Shown here: positions 11,087 through 21,106 of the stretch, in pieces
Layout of the letters: each line of letters begins with the position of its first letter
Numbering within the stretch: the first letter of the stretch is position 1
Source: Coemansia sp. RSA 487
Taxonomy: Eukaryota > Kickxellomycota > Kickxellomycetes > Kickxellales > Kickxellaceae
Reading direction: 5' to 3'
Assembly: GCA_027577595.1 (NCBI GenBank)
Contig: JANBRJ010000028.1
Location: 1 to 64,000 of the forward strand
Length of the DNA: 64,000 bases
The notes under the pieces: generated by a model
Databases searched by the model: none
What the model saw: the letters and a program-made list of their open reading frames with translations, nothing else
What the model was told of the DNA's origin: nothing
Translations under genes and position numbers: made by a program

Positions 11087-12022
11087 TCAGTATTTACTGC
11101 GGATGCCATAGTAGCGAAAGAGATGGTCAAGAATTGCTGGCGTTGAAGACAAGCAATTAAACGTCTTGCGTTCGACATTGCTCATCAAACTTTCCATCAT
11201 GTACATTATGTGGTGGTGAAGGATAAAAGTAGGCGTTCCATACGCCAGCGCACGGTTCACATACCTTTCGACGCATTCCAGAGGTGTGAATTCGTATCCA
11301 GCGAAAAATGCAGGATTTTGCAATAGTCCTCGAGCTGCCATTACCCCACTCACTCCTGTTTGTTCATACATCGTCTCAGCATCTTTCAATGAGAATATGC
11401 TGCCGTTGGCTATCACAGGCACTCTCACCGACTCCTTGACAAGTCTGATGACGTTGTAGTCTAATGGTTCTGAGCTTTTTTGGTGGCGTGTTCGGCCATG
11501 AACTGCGATCCAGTCCACACCCATCATCTCCGCTCGTTTGGCCAGCTCCACAGTTTTGCGAACATCTGTTGGGTGCTTTCGGATCTTTATCGAACAAGGC
11601 ATGTCGATGGCTGCCTTGACGGTGCGCACCATGTCTTGTACAAGCTCTGGCCTGTCTGATAGGTATGCGCCTATTCGCTCTTTGTAGGCCCATTTTTGAG
11701 GGCAGCCACAGTTTAGATCGATTCCGTCCGCAAACGGCGCAACAATCTGCGCCGCGTGTGCTAGATCCACCGGGTCATGTGCAGCAAACTGAACCACTAC
11801 TGGACAATCGGTGTCGTTCGTTGTAAAATCGCGTCGTGCGTGTTCGCTAGATTTGAACACGTCTGCCAGGATCATCGGCGTATACGCGATATCAACATTG
11901 TAGTCACGCAAAATCTCGCGAAATGCCCCTTTTGAGTATCGCACCATAGGCGCGCACACGTTAAGCCGAGGCTTTTCCTCGAATAGCTGAAGGATCGACT
12001 GTCTCTTGCAAGTGTAAACCAT
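11087..12022 (-). CDS. DUS4: tRNA-dihydrouridine synthase Dus4-type
   Basis: Predicted FMN-dependent enzyme that reduces uridine to dihydrouridine in the tRNA D-loop; Dus4 of yeast acts at positions 20a/20b. The 311-residue protein shows the TIM-barrel Dus signature: APMVRYSKGAF at the N-terminus, catalytic DLNCGCPQ with its Cys near residue 107, IKIRKHPT, the phosphate-binding stretch VHGRTR, and ANGSIFSLKDAE. The AARGLLQNPAFF segment completes the barrel. It is short like Dus4 and lacks the zinc-finger extension of Dus3. The start was moved to ATG 12022 from an upstream GTG. One exon. High confidence in the family, good confidence in the Dus4 subtype. Confidence 0.92.
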   Translation of the reverse strand: MVYTCKRQSILQLFEEKPRLNVCAPMVRYSKGAFREILRDYNVDIAYTPMILADVFKSSEHARRDFTTNDTDCPVVVQFAAHDPVDLAHAAQIVAPFADGIDLNCGCPQKWAYKERIGAYLSDRPELVQDMVRTVKAAIDMPCSIKIRKHPTDVRKTVELAKRAEMMGVDWIAVHGRTRHQKSSEPLDYNVIRLVKESVRVPVIANGSIFSLKDAETMYEQTGVSGVMAARGLLQNPAFFAGYEFTPLECVERYVNRALAYGTPTFILHHHIMYMMESLMSNVERKTFNCLSSTPAILDHLFRYYGIRSKY

Positions 12023-12239
12023 GGCGGGAAAGTATTTAATAGAACAAAAAAAGAGAAAAGGAGAAAACCACGACACTAGTGGCGGCTTATATCGGTTTAT
12101 ACAGTTTCCTCTATGAAAATCCTGGTAATGTTAGTGGTGAGTTTTGTCGCTATACACACAGCGCACATTTAGGGGCCACAGGCACATGCATTTGACAGGC
12201 TTGAAAGCCACCTACGGAAAACAAGTGTAATATTATTTC

Positions 12240-15153
12240 TCATTCAAGACGACTGTTTATTTCTCGTGTCCACTTTTGGATCTCGGCAATATCTCCTTTT
12301 AGGTACAGAATCCCTTCAGCATCAACAATGCGAAGCTCGTTGTCGCAGGTAACTTCGGCAGGCGCAACACGAGTGCCCAGCCTATATATCCTGTTTAGCC
12401 GAAGATCCTTATTCATGATGATGGTGCACTGCATGATCATATCGTTGAATAGGAAAAAACGGTAAACGGTTCCAAGGCCGATCCGCCGTACCACAAAGCC
12501 TCCCTTTTTGCTTCGAGTAGGCTCTGAAAATACCTGCAAACGAAAGTTGGCTGTCAGCTTGAACACGCGGTGCGGGGTAACTATAGGAACTCCCGAAGAT
12601 CCTGCGACTTTCTCTTGAATTTTCTGCAACCGTGACTGGTTTTCAAAGGTGCGCTTCTTTTCATTTACCTCATAAATAGTACTGTTCAGCTCCTTTAGCG
12701 CTGTATAAAGCGTCTCATGGTCGGGGTGGTCCACCGGTGTGTTGCTCAACAGATCTGTCAGCAGCATACGATAGCGCGGCAAGCGCTGGATTGGGGTGAG
12801 CAGATGCCCGTCCAAGCCAACTTGGCCGATTTGTGTGACATCGTGGCGTGCGTTTTGGATAAAAGCACTGACAGAGCGTCGTGAGGACACGCTGCCCAAC
12901 GTTTTGACACTAATCTCGTGGTTGTTTGTGTACGTTGAGTACAGTTTTAGGTGTGCGCCGTGGTGAAGGAAAACGTTGCCAATTGCCATGTCTGGGTTTG
13001 ATATACCGTAAGTGATTGCAGGCAAAAAGTGGTCGTTGTGAAATGCCAAGATAACCTCAATGTTTGAAAATATCTCACGCAGCTCCGACTCTGACAGCAC
13101 CTTTGCCTCACGCATTGGATTGAGATAGACGCCAACGACATTCTTTAGCGTGTCGACATACGTCACCTCAGTAACAAGCAGCTCAGAGAGGATCTTCATG
13201 CGCTGGCTGCTCCCCGCATTTGGTGACTTTCCACGGTAAACCCTGTCGATACCAGAGGCGCCGTCTATACGCACATTTCCACTTTGTAGCTGCGCAAGCA
13301 TGTTTTCAACGCTGTCAGACTCACTGTGATGTGGATCGAGGTCCCATGCATCGCGAAGCTGCCACAGAACCCGGGAAACCTTTGCCGCATCCTGTATCAG
13401 GCCAAATGCGTCATCCATCGACGATCCGTGTGACTTTTGCGATGTAGAGCTTAGGCTGGAGCGCTCTGTAAAAGCAGCAGGTCCGTCCATTGCGCTGCTT
13501 TGGCGTGGCTGGGAGTTATACATCATATCAGAAACCCCCTGTTCACGTGGAAGCGCACTGTCATTGGATCCACGCGCAGCGATACAGCCAGTGATATTTA
13601 GAGCTACAGAGCGAGCTGACTCTGTGGTACTACTGATGACTGGTGATATAGTTGTGTCTGTTGACAGTGGTGGCGGTGGAGGTAGTTGTCTGGTTGAATA
13701 GTCACTGAGATCAGGTGGTAGCTGTAAAGCACCTCTGTTTCTAGATAAGGGGGTGTTGCTTATATCGAGCGTCGTCATGGAATCAGTAATTGGATCGGCC
13801 AAAGGTAAAACTGCACTGTCGCGAGAGCTGCTCTGTATATGGCTGGGTGTGAAAGGCCAATGGTTTGACTGATGCTTAATGCTTGCCATGGGTGCCTTGC
13901 GATCCAAGGACCAGGTGGTAGGGTTTCCAGCGTCCGCACCTGGAGCTGAAGATGTGCTTGAATTACGGTAGCGCTTTAAACGGACAGTCATTAGCTTTCT
14001 AATCGCGGCAACATATTCCTTTGAATGTAGAGGAGAATCTGCTTCAGTGGCATTGCTACTGATCTCGCCTCGTCTGATAGCTCTTTCGCGCGCTTTCCCC
14101 TCTTTCTCTCTGGTCTTTGTGATCCTTTTAGCATCTCTGGAGGATATTGTCAGTATAGGCTCAACCATATCGCGCTGGCCTTTATCGAATGGGTTTCCAT
14201 CAACCAACAAGATGCGGATGTTTTGAGCAAGCAAGCCCAAGCATGTAGGCAAGTGTGTAATGCGATTATCGCTTATGTTGAGCATGCGCAGGTTTTCGAG
14301 ACGTGAGACGGATGCATCCAAGGACACGATGTAGTTTTCGGCGATGTTGAGCACTTCAAGGCTACGGAGCGAGCCAATGGTGATCGGAAGGCCGATAAGC
14401 GCATTTCGGCTGGCGTTGAGCTCGCGCAGACAGCGCAAGTGACTGATATCTTCAGGCAAAGCAGCTATCTGGTTTCCTGATATATCAAGCAACTGAAGCT
14501 TAGAGAATGTTCTTCCAAACCCAGGAGGCAGCTGTATCAGCATATTGTTGCTTAGATTGAGCATAACAAGATCAGCTACATGATAGAAAGTTACATGGGA
14601 TCGTGAAATGTTCTTCAGCATGCAGGGAAAATAAGAGTGGACGTTTCTAAAAAAGTTAGGAATACTACGGAAAAATGTGAATCTATGGATCCAGAAAAAT
14701 GTTATTTCGTAAAAGAGCAGGCTTTCACAGCCACTATACGCGATCATATGAGAACAAAGCAATATATTAAACATTGCCCTGACGTTCATGTGGCCATGTA
14801 TATGCCGCTATATCCTCAAAAGCAGTAATTACAGAGTGACGCAAGAAATAATGGCCAGCAAAAAAATTGAAAAAAGAGAGAACATGTGTTGTGTTGGCAA
14901 GGACTTGGGGTGTGCATTAAGGGCGTAATCACTTACCTGGAATGTCTCTAGGGATGTCTAACAAGCCGTGTTTGCTATGGTCTACATACTGTATATGCTG
15001 TGTGGACGAGTGAGTGCTTGGGGTTAACGAAACGCTGGCGCTTTGTCCACAGGCTGAAATCTGTGGTGTCATCACTGAAGTGCCCGAGGATATAGGCAAA
15101 CGGGTGGTTGGTTTATTGTGCACGTCCAGGCCAACGCTCGGGTTAATGCTCAT
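12240..15153 (-). CDS. Leucine-rich-repeat RhoGEF (LRR-DH-PH)
   Basis: About 850 residues in two inferred exons: 15153-14937 and 14575-12240. The donor is GTAAGT and the phase-1 acceptor is TGTAG, joining DIP to ADLVMLNLSNN at the start of the first repeat. At least five leucine-rich repeats follow (LQLLDISGNQIAALP, LEVLNIAENYIVSL, LRMLNISDNRITHLP). A Ser/Pro-rich linker leads to a DH domain at about residues 530-715 (LLVTEVTYVDTLKNVV, LTPIQRLPRYRMLL) and a C-terminal PH domain at about 735-848. DH-PH modules exchange GDP for GTP on Rho-family GTPases at membranes; the repeats probably dock it to a partner. LRR and DH-PH in one fungal chain is unusual. The second exon also has an in-frame ATG at 14789, so an intron-free start cannot be excluded. 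Confidence 0.8.
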
Positions 15154-15755
15154 AGATATTGAAAGCGAGCCTAACGAGACAACGAGGAGATAACAAGCGC
15201 AGGAATGAAAGAAAGGTCAAAAGAATAAACAACTTTTATAAGGCAAAAGCAACAGCAAAGAAAAAGCGAAAAGTGAATGCAGGAAACAAGAGTTGACCAC
15301 AGGTCAAATGTATTTATGGTGTGCTTTAGAACCTTGGCTTTAATTAACAGCGAGGGCGATGATGCCTGCAGCCTGAAGTTGGGGAGGAAAACAGGCCTGG
15401 TCAGGGGGTGTTGCTGATGCGTTTGGGATAGTGGCGAACGTGGTTTGCTGTGTTTTGCAAAAATAATTGCGTCGAATAAGAGTGATGATGTATATGCGTC
15501 GAATGGTGAAAGGGTTTGTGGTGGCGATACCACATTTTGCGTTCCAAGAAAAGCCGTTTGCGCCGATTGGCATGGCATATGCGTCAGTACAAAACTGAAA
15601 AGCACAAACGATTAGTACTGTTGTCTAGAAGCAGCCACGGATGTTTATATCTTCAGCTCTCATTCGAACACCTTGCAAAAGAGACAGCATCAGCATCCCA
15701 TCCTAGAACTAAGATTTGCTGCGGCTATAACCTTGGCTGAAGTTCGCGGTGGTCG

Positions 15756-16016
15756 TTATTTGTTTGTCCTCGCTGTCTTCCCTTTTTTCTTGGGCTGCTG
15801 TTCAATGGTAGCAACAGCAGCAGGCTGACTGCGACAAAAGCGCTCTGGAGTCTCGCCGTGGCTGCGAAGGTCATGGAGAATATGCCTGAAATTGAGAACG
15901 GCAGCGAGAACAGGAGTCAAAGCACCATCCACTTCCTCAGCCCCCATACATGCTTCGTTGGTGCACTCAAGGAGACAGTGGCAGAGCACTTCTTTCATCT
16001 TCTCTCGTTGCCAGGC
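15756..16016 (-). pseudogene. Fanzor (TnpB-like) nuclease, C-terminal fragment
   Basis: Only the last 85 or so residues of a Fanzor protein remain. The second half of the zinc ribbon (KEVLCHCLLECTNEAC) leads to the RuvC-III region (LAAVLNFRHIL) and a basic tail (EQQPKKKGKTARTNK). In intact Fanzor and TnpB proteins RuvC-III carries an Asp in an NRD-like motif; here that site reads LTPVLAAVLNF and the Asp is absent. The rest of the nuclease is missing. It is non-functional as a nuclease. The family call depends on its near match to the longer copy at 62-63 kb. Confidence 0.7.
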
Positions 16017-16165
16017 AGCATTTTCCAACCAAATGCCGGTGTAGTGCTGACACTGATATCGTCGGGCCGTTGAATGCTTCACATAGGCCCTTCTTGGCGT
16101 GTGCCAGCACTGCAGTCGGGTTCTTGTTCAAGATAGTAGTGGTATTTCTTCGGATTGTTAGGCTT
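16013..16165 (-). pseudogene. Mariner/Tc1-like transposase HTH fragment
   Basis: One minus-strand frame reads KNPTAVLAHAKKGLCEAF, then SVSALHRHLVGKCCLATR. This resembles the second helix-turn-helix of mariner/Tc1-like transposases from early-diverging fungi, where a leucine-rich helix, a SxSxLxxH recognition helix and a KCxL end follow one another. It stops abruptly where Fanzor homology begins. No DDE core is present. The call is from pattern memory and is moderate. Confidence 0.5.
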
Positions 16166-16528
16166 TGTTAAGATCAATGTTAACTAACCACATTAAAAGC
16201 ACAGACAGAGGATGAGAAGCCAGTTCATTTTTAGTATGAGACAATAAGCGTGTACCGAACAGCTTTCTCCAAAGCTCAGTTTGCGGCTCGCTCGATTCCG
16301 AGCCGTTGAATGAGTCGGGTGGGGCTGACAGAAAAAACAAGAAAATTTTTTTCATGCTTCATGTACTGTTATCATTTGTCACAGCAGAGACCAAAAAAAC
16401 ATAAGAAAAGGAACATTTGAGTGGGCGAGCTGTTTTGGTTCTGTTTTTGCTTTCTTTCTTTTGCAAACGTATTTTCTGTTCTCCTGTCCCTCATTAAATA
16501 AAATAGCCTTGTTGTACTAATTTACAAG
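16166..16528. other. Upstream region of the eEF1B gene
   Basis: No gene seen. Pyrimidine-rich tracts (TTTCTTTCTTTTGC and similar) occur in the last 150 bp before the eEF1B start, as is common for strongly expressed translation genes; this is a weak promoter hint only. Confidence 0.35.
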
Positions 16529-17689
16529 ATGTCTGTCTCTGTTTCTGCATCCACCCTCAACACCGTTCTGAACGGTTTCTTTGAGGACAACTCCTTTGTC
16601 TCTGGGTAAGTTTCTTATTTCAGCCCACCAGTTATATTGCTGTTAGTTGCTTTTATTTTGTCGCAAATTCATTTGTTTTTCTTCTGTCGGAGCCAAAAAA
16701 CAAGAGGCATAGTAAATGGCTTATTTACTTCTGAACTGCTTGCTCTGCTGTTAGCTGGCCCCAAGGGTTTTGTCCAGATCCACCAGCCGAAACCCCATTC
16801 CTATCTCCTTGACTACGTATGGATAGGATCCCCTGGGGTTCACACTATTTGCCTTTTTCTGTGGCGGAAGAAAACGTAACAACCTGTTTCTGTTTGATTT
16901 TCCTTCGAGGATGATGATCTTAATAATTGGTCCGTGTTTCTGAAGCGGCTTAAGACCCCGCTGAATGCAGAGAACTACTTTCTAATTACCACTGACTCGA
17001 TGGATATTTTGCAATGTACGCCGCTTTTGGGGGCAGGGAAGATGCATATATGCAGAAGCAGCGACCTAGGCACAATGTCACTAAATAACATGTTTTATGC
17101 TTTGTTTTTCCATCTATATGTGCGTAGTGCCGAGGCCACCACCGCTGACGTCGAGCTCTTCAAGTCTCTGTCGGGTGCACCCAACGCCAAGGCCCTTCCA
17201 CACTTTGCTCGCTGGTACAAGAACATCGCCAGCAACGTCGACAGCATCACTGCCAAGCCCGCTGAGGCCCCTGCTTCCAAGGAAGAGGAGGATGATGACG
17301 ACATTGATCTCTTTGGTTCGGATGATGACGAGGTGGACGAGGAGCTCGAGAAGCAGAAGGCCCAGCGTCTTGAAGAATACCGGGCCAGGAAGGCTGCCAA
17401 GGGCCCTGGTCCCGTTGCCAAGTCGATGGTCACCTACGATATCAAGCCATGGGAGGCCGAGACCGACCTTGCTGAGGTAGAGGAGCTTGTCAAGGGCATT
17501 ACTCTCGATGGTCTTACCTGGGCCAAGAAAGGCATCCAGGTCCCCATTGGCTATGGCATTAAGAAGCTTCAGATCAACGCCACTGTCGAGGACGCTAAGG
17601 TTTCAACTGAGGACCTGAAGGACAAGATTGAGGAAGACTTTTCGGATTATGTCCAGTCTGTCGATATTGCCGCTTTCATGAAGCTCTAA
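16529..17689 (+). CDS. EFB1: Translation elongation factor 1-beta (eEF1B alpha)
   Basis: Guanine-nucleotide exchange factor that reloads eEF1A with GTP during elongation. Two exons: 16529-16605 and 17128-17689. The donor GTAAGT and acceptor GCGTAG join in phase 2 to give 212 residues, the usual size. The N-terminal GST-like module includes LNTVLNGFFEDNSFVSG, then LSGAPNAKALPHFARWY. The acidic linker (EEEDDDDIDLFGSDDD) resembles the casein kinase II region of the family. The catalytic C-terminal domain runs from VTYDIKPWEAETDLAE to DIAAFMKL and includes the exchange loop VPIGYGIKKLQI. An in-frame ATG at 16934 lies in the intron and would lose the first exon, so I rejected it. The 522-nt first intron is long for this window and could hold regulatory sequence. 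Confidence 0.95.
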
Positions 17690-17916
17690 ACGTTAGATCC
17701 GTTTTGTTTGTTTTTTGTTGGTGTAACGCAGTTTTCCCGAATTGCAGCAAGCAAAACATTTGACGAATGTGTGTCGATTTGCGTTTATATATTATTTTAA
17801 GGGGTGTTTGTAAAGAAGGATAGAAAAAGACGTAAAAACATGCGCAGCATGGTGGTGGTGGACATTACCAAACGGTGTTGTTGCAGTCATTGTCGTTAGT
17901 GCAAGCACCAGATTTC

Positions 17917-18390
17917 TTAATTAAACTGCTGTAAAAGCTTGTCCAAATTTGTGTAGACGACTTGCAAGTTCTGGGCAGTTGGAGCACCACACCCGCTCTT
18001 GCTGCTGGAGGCCGACTTGGCAACGCTGGGAATGTCGCTATCGATAAGGCTCCTGAGCTCGCGCAATCCTGCAATAGTTGTAGGGTAGTCGTTGCCCACG
18101 ATCTTTTCTTGGATATCAGGCTTGCCAAGAGCCAGTGCAACAGGGCCAAACTGATGGAAGTCGCGAAAAACCGTGTTATTTAGCTCGTGGGCAACAGAGC
18201 CAATAGCCTCTCTATTTTGCGCACTAATACTGTTTAAGGCCGAATCCAAACAGCCACTGCCAGTGTCAAGTTTGAGAATGTCGTCTGCGGAAAGAACTGC
18301 GGTGCTCTCGCTGGTGTCGGTGACAGGCAGGGCATGTGCCAGTGCAGCAAGTAGAGCGGTCGCGCTTACAATGAAACTAGAAAGATGCAT
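17917..18390 (-). CDS. Small secreted protein, unknown family
   Basis: A 157-residue predicted secreted protein. The first 20 or so residues form a clear signal peptide (MHLSSFIVSATALLAALAHA) with likely cleavage before LPVTD. The mature part has two cysteines (SGCLDSALNSI and KSGCGAPTAQ) that could form one disulfide, and it is helix-rich. ATG 18390 was chosen because the longer frame adds an implausible leader before the signal peptide. I recognise no domain. It may be a cell-wall or effector-like protein. It is convergent with eEF1B, about 230 bp away. Confidence 0.6.
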   Translation of the reverse strand: MHLSSFIVSATALLAALAHALPVTDTSESTAVLSADDILKLDTGSGCLDSALNSISAQNREAIGSVAHELNNTVFRDFHQFGPVALALGKPDIQEKIVGNDYPTTIAGLRELRSLIDSDIPSVAKSASSSKSGCGAPTAQNLQVVYTNLDKLLQQFN

Positions 18391-19316
18391 GTTGCTGGTG
18401 CTTTGAGTGGATATGAACTGGTCTGGAGGTTGGATAAGGTAGAAAGAATGAAAGAGCCTAAAAGTTCTTTTAGGACATGGAATTGGAATAAAATTAGAAA
18501 TGAGACAGTCGAAAAGCAAAAAGGAGACAATGTGGAAAGAAAGAGTTCTTTTTGTGGGGAAAGGTTCATCAGTTGAAAGACAGGGAGACAAAAGCGGAGA
18601 CCGAGAGACCCCAGCCCCATTATGTTTTTGAAAGTTTTCACAAAGAACACTGGTTCACAAAAATCAGGAACACAGCAGTGGTTGTAGAAAGGAGAGAAAA
18701 TCTTCAACTTTGCACATGGTTCAAAGCCTTTGTGTCTGCACAACACTACAAAACATTGAAGCAGAGAGGGAAAGCCATCGTGAGCGTATATTGGTAAAAA
18801 AAAGTGCATATTTTGGGTCAAGTGGGAAGAAGCAGCGATGCTGTGTGTGAGGAATCGTCGTGCTCAAAGCAATAGCGGCTGTGTAGAACAGTAGCAAAGA
18901 GTGCAAGAATAAGCGTTGACGTTGTACATTTGAAATAGAAGTGGCTGGTGCAAGTAAATAATAATAGAAGAAAGAGACAGTTCGTAAAATTAGTACTTTG
19001 TAAACGCTGGATAAAACCAAGCGGTGTACAGCATTAAAATATCAATAAAAAACTCACCTGGTGTAAACATCCCACCGTGCTCACCCACCAGCCATAGCCA
19101 AAATGGCTCTCACAGCAGCCCTAAAGTTCCAACGGAGGACAGCGACGCCTGACCTGGAAAGGTTGTAGGAGTTGACCACATAAGGGCATGAGAACCACTG
19201 AAAAGAATTCAGCAGCACCCACTTCCAGATGACCAGGCAGGGGCTGGCAGCTCAATGCACACCATGTGTTATGTGTAGAGTGTAAAAACTGGGATCAAGA
19301 GTGGTGGTTAGGAAAA
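18391..19316. other. Spacer without a recognised gene
   Basis: About 0.9 kb between the secreted protein and the BAHD-type gene. Short frames on both strands have no recognised domain. The right end carries a solitary copy of the Fanzor right-end motif. I could not convincingly align the 300 bp before that motif to the 3' flanks of the two Fanzor copies. Confidence 0.4.
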
Positions 19317-19346
19317 CAACACAATTAGTTTTGCAAAATACAGCAT
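19317..19346 (+). repeat. Solitary Fanzor-element end motif
   Basis: Reads CAACACAATTAGTTTTGCAA then AATACAGCAT. It matches the terminal motif found beyond the two Fanzor relics, but in plus orientation and without a recognisable nuclease gene. It ends 67 bp before the BAHD-type start codon, just upstream of a TATATAAAT string. Confidence 0.6.
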
Positions 19347-19413
19347 ATGTATATAAATGACTGTTGAAAAAGGCACACGTGTGCCTTACTACTGTTGAAC
19401 AGTTTCTGTCGAT

Positions 19414-20988
19414 ATGCTTTTTTTGGTTGTCAGCGCATACGTATTGTCTTTTCTTTCGCTGCTAAAATTAAAGTTATATACATCATCAATATTTCAATTA
19501 AAGAAGCTAAGGATGCTAACAAAATATCGTCTCTCCGCCCAAGATGCCTTATTTTCGCTTTCCAACCATCCTCTTGTTCACTTTTTCGAAAATAAGACAC
19601 ACAGTGCGGATTTCATGCCAACAGCCAGACTGAGAGACTCGTTGCACTGCGCGCTAAAGAGCTTCCCGATACTCACTGGCCACATCCAAGAGACGGGTGA
19701 TGGATTGTCCAAGACAGTTGTTGTGGACGAGAGAAATCCAAACTTACCAGACTTTACTGAAGCATCAAGCAGCGTGCAGTACAACAAGCTAAAGGGACAT
19801 CACTTCAACTGGAGCGTATGGCCATCAACAGTAGCTACAGCAGGTCCTGTGACTGCGCCAGGAAATAAAGGCGTTATCAAGCTACTTTGTATTCATGTTA
19901 TGCGGCTGGGAGACAATAGTGGGCTAATGCTATTCTGTAACATCCCACATTATATTTTGGATGGATTTGGATACTACGAGTTCCTTTGCCACTGGGCAAT
20001 GCTGTGCAGAATGCGTGGCAAGCAGCAAGTGTCGGACATGTCCAGTCCAGTCACAGCTATATCATATGTATTTGATCGGTCTATACTCAGCAGCCATATT
20101 CCTAAACAGCGTAAACCTCTTGATAGCAAAACACGAGCATTTATTGCTAGAAAAAGCCGTGTATCAAGTATTTTTGCGAAATTGCCGTATAGGCTTCAGA
20201 CCCGCCTAGCATCGACAGCACTAAGCTTGAACCATGCAAATGCACACTTTTTCCATGTGTCAGCTGCTGCACTGGAAGAGCTTTGTAATCTGCATTGCTC
20301 CAAAGACATGCCTGATATTGATCTCAATCCTAGCGGGTCAGCAAGTTATGCCATACTGGTTGCGCTGTTTAGCATGCCTATAATTCAAGTGCTAGTTCGG
20401 AAAAGCACTCGCAGAAGAGCCATACTCCAGAAGCTTGTTTTGACACTCCACTGCGCACCTCAGGCAAGCGATTCTTCTGTGACGATAATAAACTGTATCC
20501 ATGCACACAAGCTGCTAGATATGGAGGATCGCAAGTATATTGGTAACCCTGTGTTCATGCAACCTGTATTTGTGCCACTCGACTATGAGCAGTACAACGA
20601 GAATACATTGGCCACTGCCTTTGCAAATGTGGTCGATCATATTAACGCAGGGGTCAGATCCATAGATGCGCCTCTACTGGGCGGGTTGCTTGATACACTC
20701 GATGAAAACCCAGATACGTATGCCAAACTCGCCATTAGCGTTGCAATGGGCCGGCCTCTTTTGACATTTATCGATGAAAGGGAATATCGAGTTGGAGATG
20801 TTGACTTTGGATGTGGCAGTCCGTCCTGGGTCAGCGCTCCAGCATGGAACATGCCCAACTTTGTGGCATTCCTCGCCTGTCCACCGGGGCTTGATGGTAC
20901 TATGGTTTATACAAGTCTCAAGGATGACATTTTCGAGCGTGTGTCTTGTAATATTCTCTTTGCGAAATACGCACGGTTTTTGTTCTGA
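19414..20988 (+). CDS. BAHD-type CoA-dependent acyltransferase
   Basis: A 524-residue protein of the BAHD/transferase superfamily (condensation-like fold), which moves acyl groups from CoA to alcohols or amines, often in secondary metabolism. The catalytic HxxxD is present as PHYILDGFG, with His about residue 179 and Asp about 183. The structural DFGWG-like motif appears as DFGCG near residue 464. A second hallmark is the early LSAQDALFSLSNHPLVHFF segment. The N-terminus has a hydrophobic run (FLVVSAYVLSFLSLLKL) that could be a membrane anchor. One exon, start ATG. The substrate is unknown; it is not beside the P450. It is convergent with BUB3, 118 bp between stops. Confidence 0.8.
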   Translation: MLFLVVSAYVLSFLSLLKLKLYTSSIFQLKKLRMLTKYRLSAQDALFSLSNHPLVHFFENKTHSADFMPTARLRDSLHCALKSFPILTGHIQETGDGLSKTVVVDERNPNLPDFTEASSSVQYNKLKGHHFNWSVWPSTVATAGPVTAPGNKGVIKLLCIHVMRLGDNSGLMLFCNIPHYILDGFGYYEFLCHWAMLCRMRGKQQVSDMSSPVTAISYVFDRSILSSHIPKQRKPLDSKTRAFIARKSRVSSIFAKLPYRLQTRLASTALSLNHANAHFFHVSAAALEELCNLHCSKDMPDIDLNPSGSASYAILVALFSMPIIQVLVRKSTRRRAILQKLVLTLHCAPQASDSSVTIINCIHAHKLLDMEDRKYIGNPVFMQPVFVPLDYEQYNENTLATAFANVVDHINAGVRSIDAPLLGGLLDTLDENPDTYAKLAISVAMGRPLLTFIDEREYRVGDVDFGCGSPSWVSAPAWNMPNFVAFLACPPGLDGTMVYTSLKDDIFERVSCNILFAKYARFLF

Positions 20989-21106
20989 GTTTTTATTCTT
21001 TGCTGTAATATATGGCTAATTGGTTGGATCGTTATTTTTTTGCATTGTTTTGGAATGAGCATAATGTGCACACAGCTAGTAAATGGAACTGGAAGCAATT
21101 GCAACA

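Larger units (their letters stand above)
15443..16165 (-). mobile_element. Fanzor/mariner-like element relic, copy 1
   Basis: A short relic with three parts, read on the minus strand. A mariner-like transposase scrap lies at about 16165-16013. It is joined to the C-terminal end of a Fanzor gene (16016-15756), followed by a 313-bp 3' flank ending in the shared terminal motif (15477-15443). The Fanzor part and flank align base by base, with gaps, to the copy at 61.7-62.3 kb. The left boundary is defined by where the two copies stop matching; the outer edge of the transposase part is uncertain. It sits between the promoter sides of the RhoGEF and eEF1B genes. Confidence 0.65.

Noticed and set aside
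15171-15605. Minus-strand frame with a similar frame in the other Fanzor flank
   Set aside because: Similarity comes from shared element DNA; the frame opens at different points, is low complexity and has no domain, so it is not a conserved protein.
16934-17127. Upstream in-frame ATG for eEF1B
   Set aside because: Would drop the first GST-like exon and add intron-derived sequence; the spliced model gives the normal family N-terminus and length.
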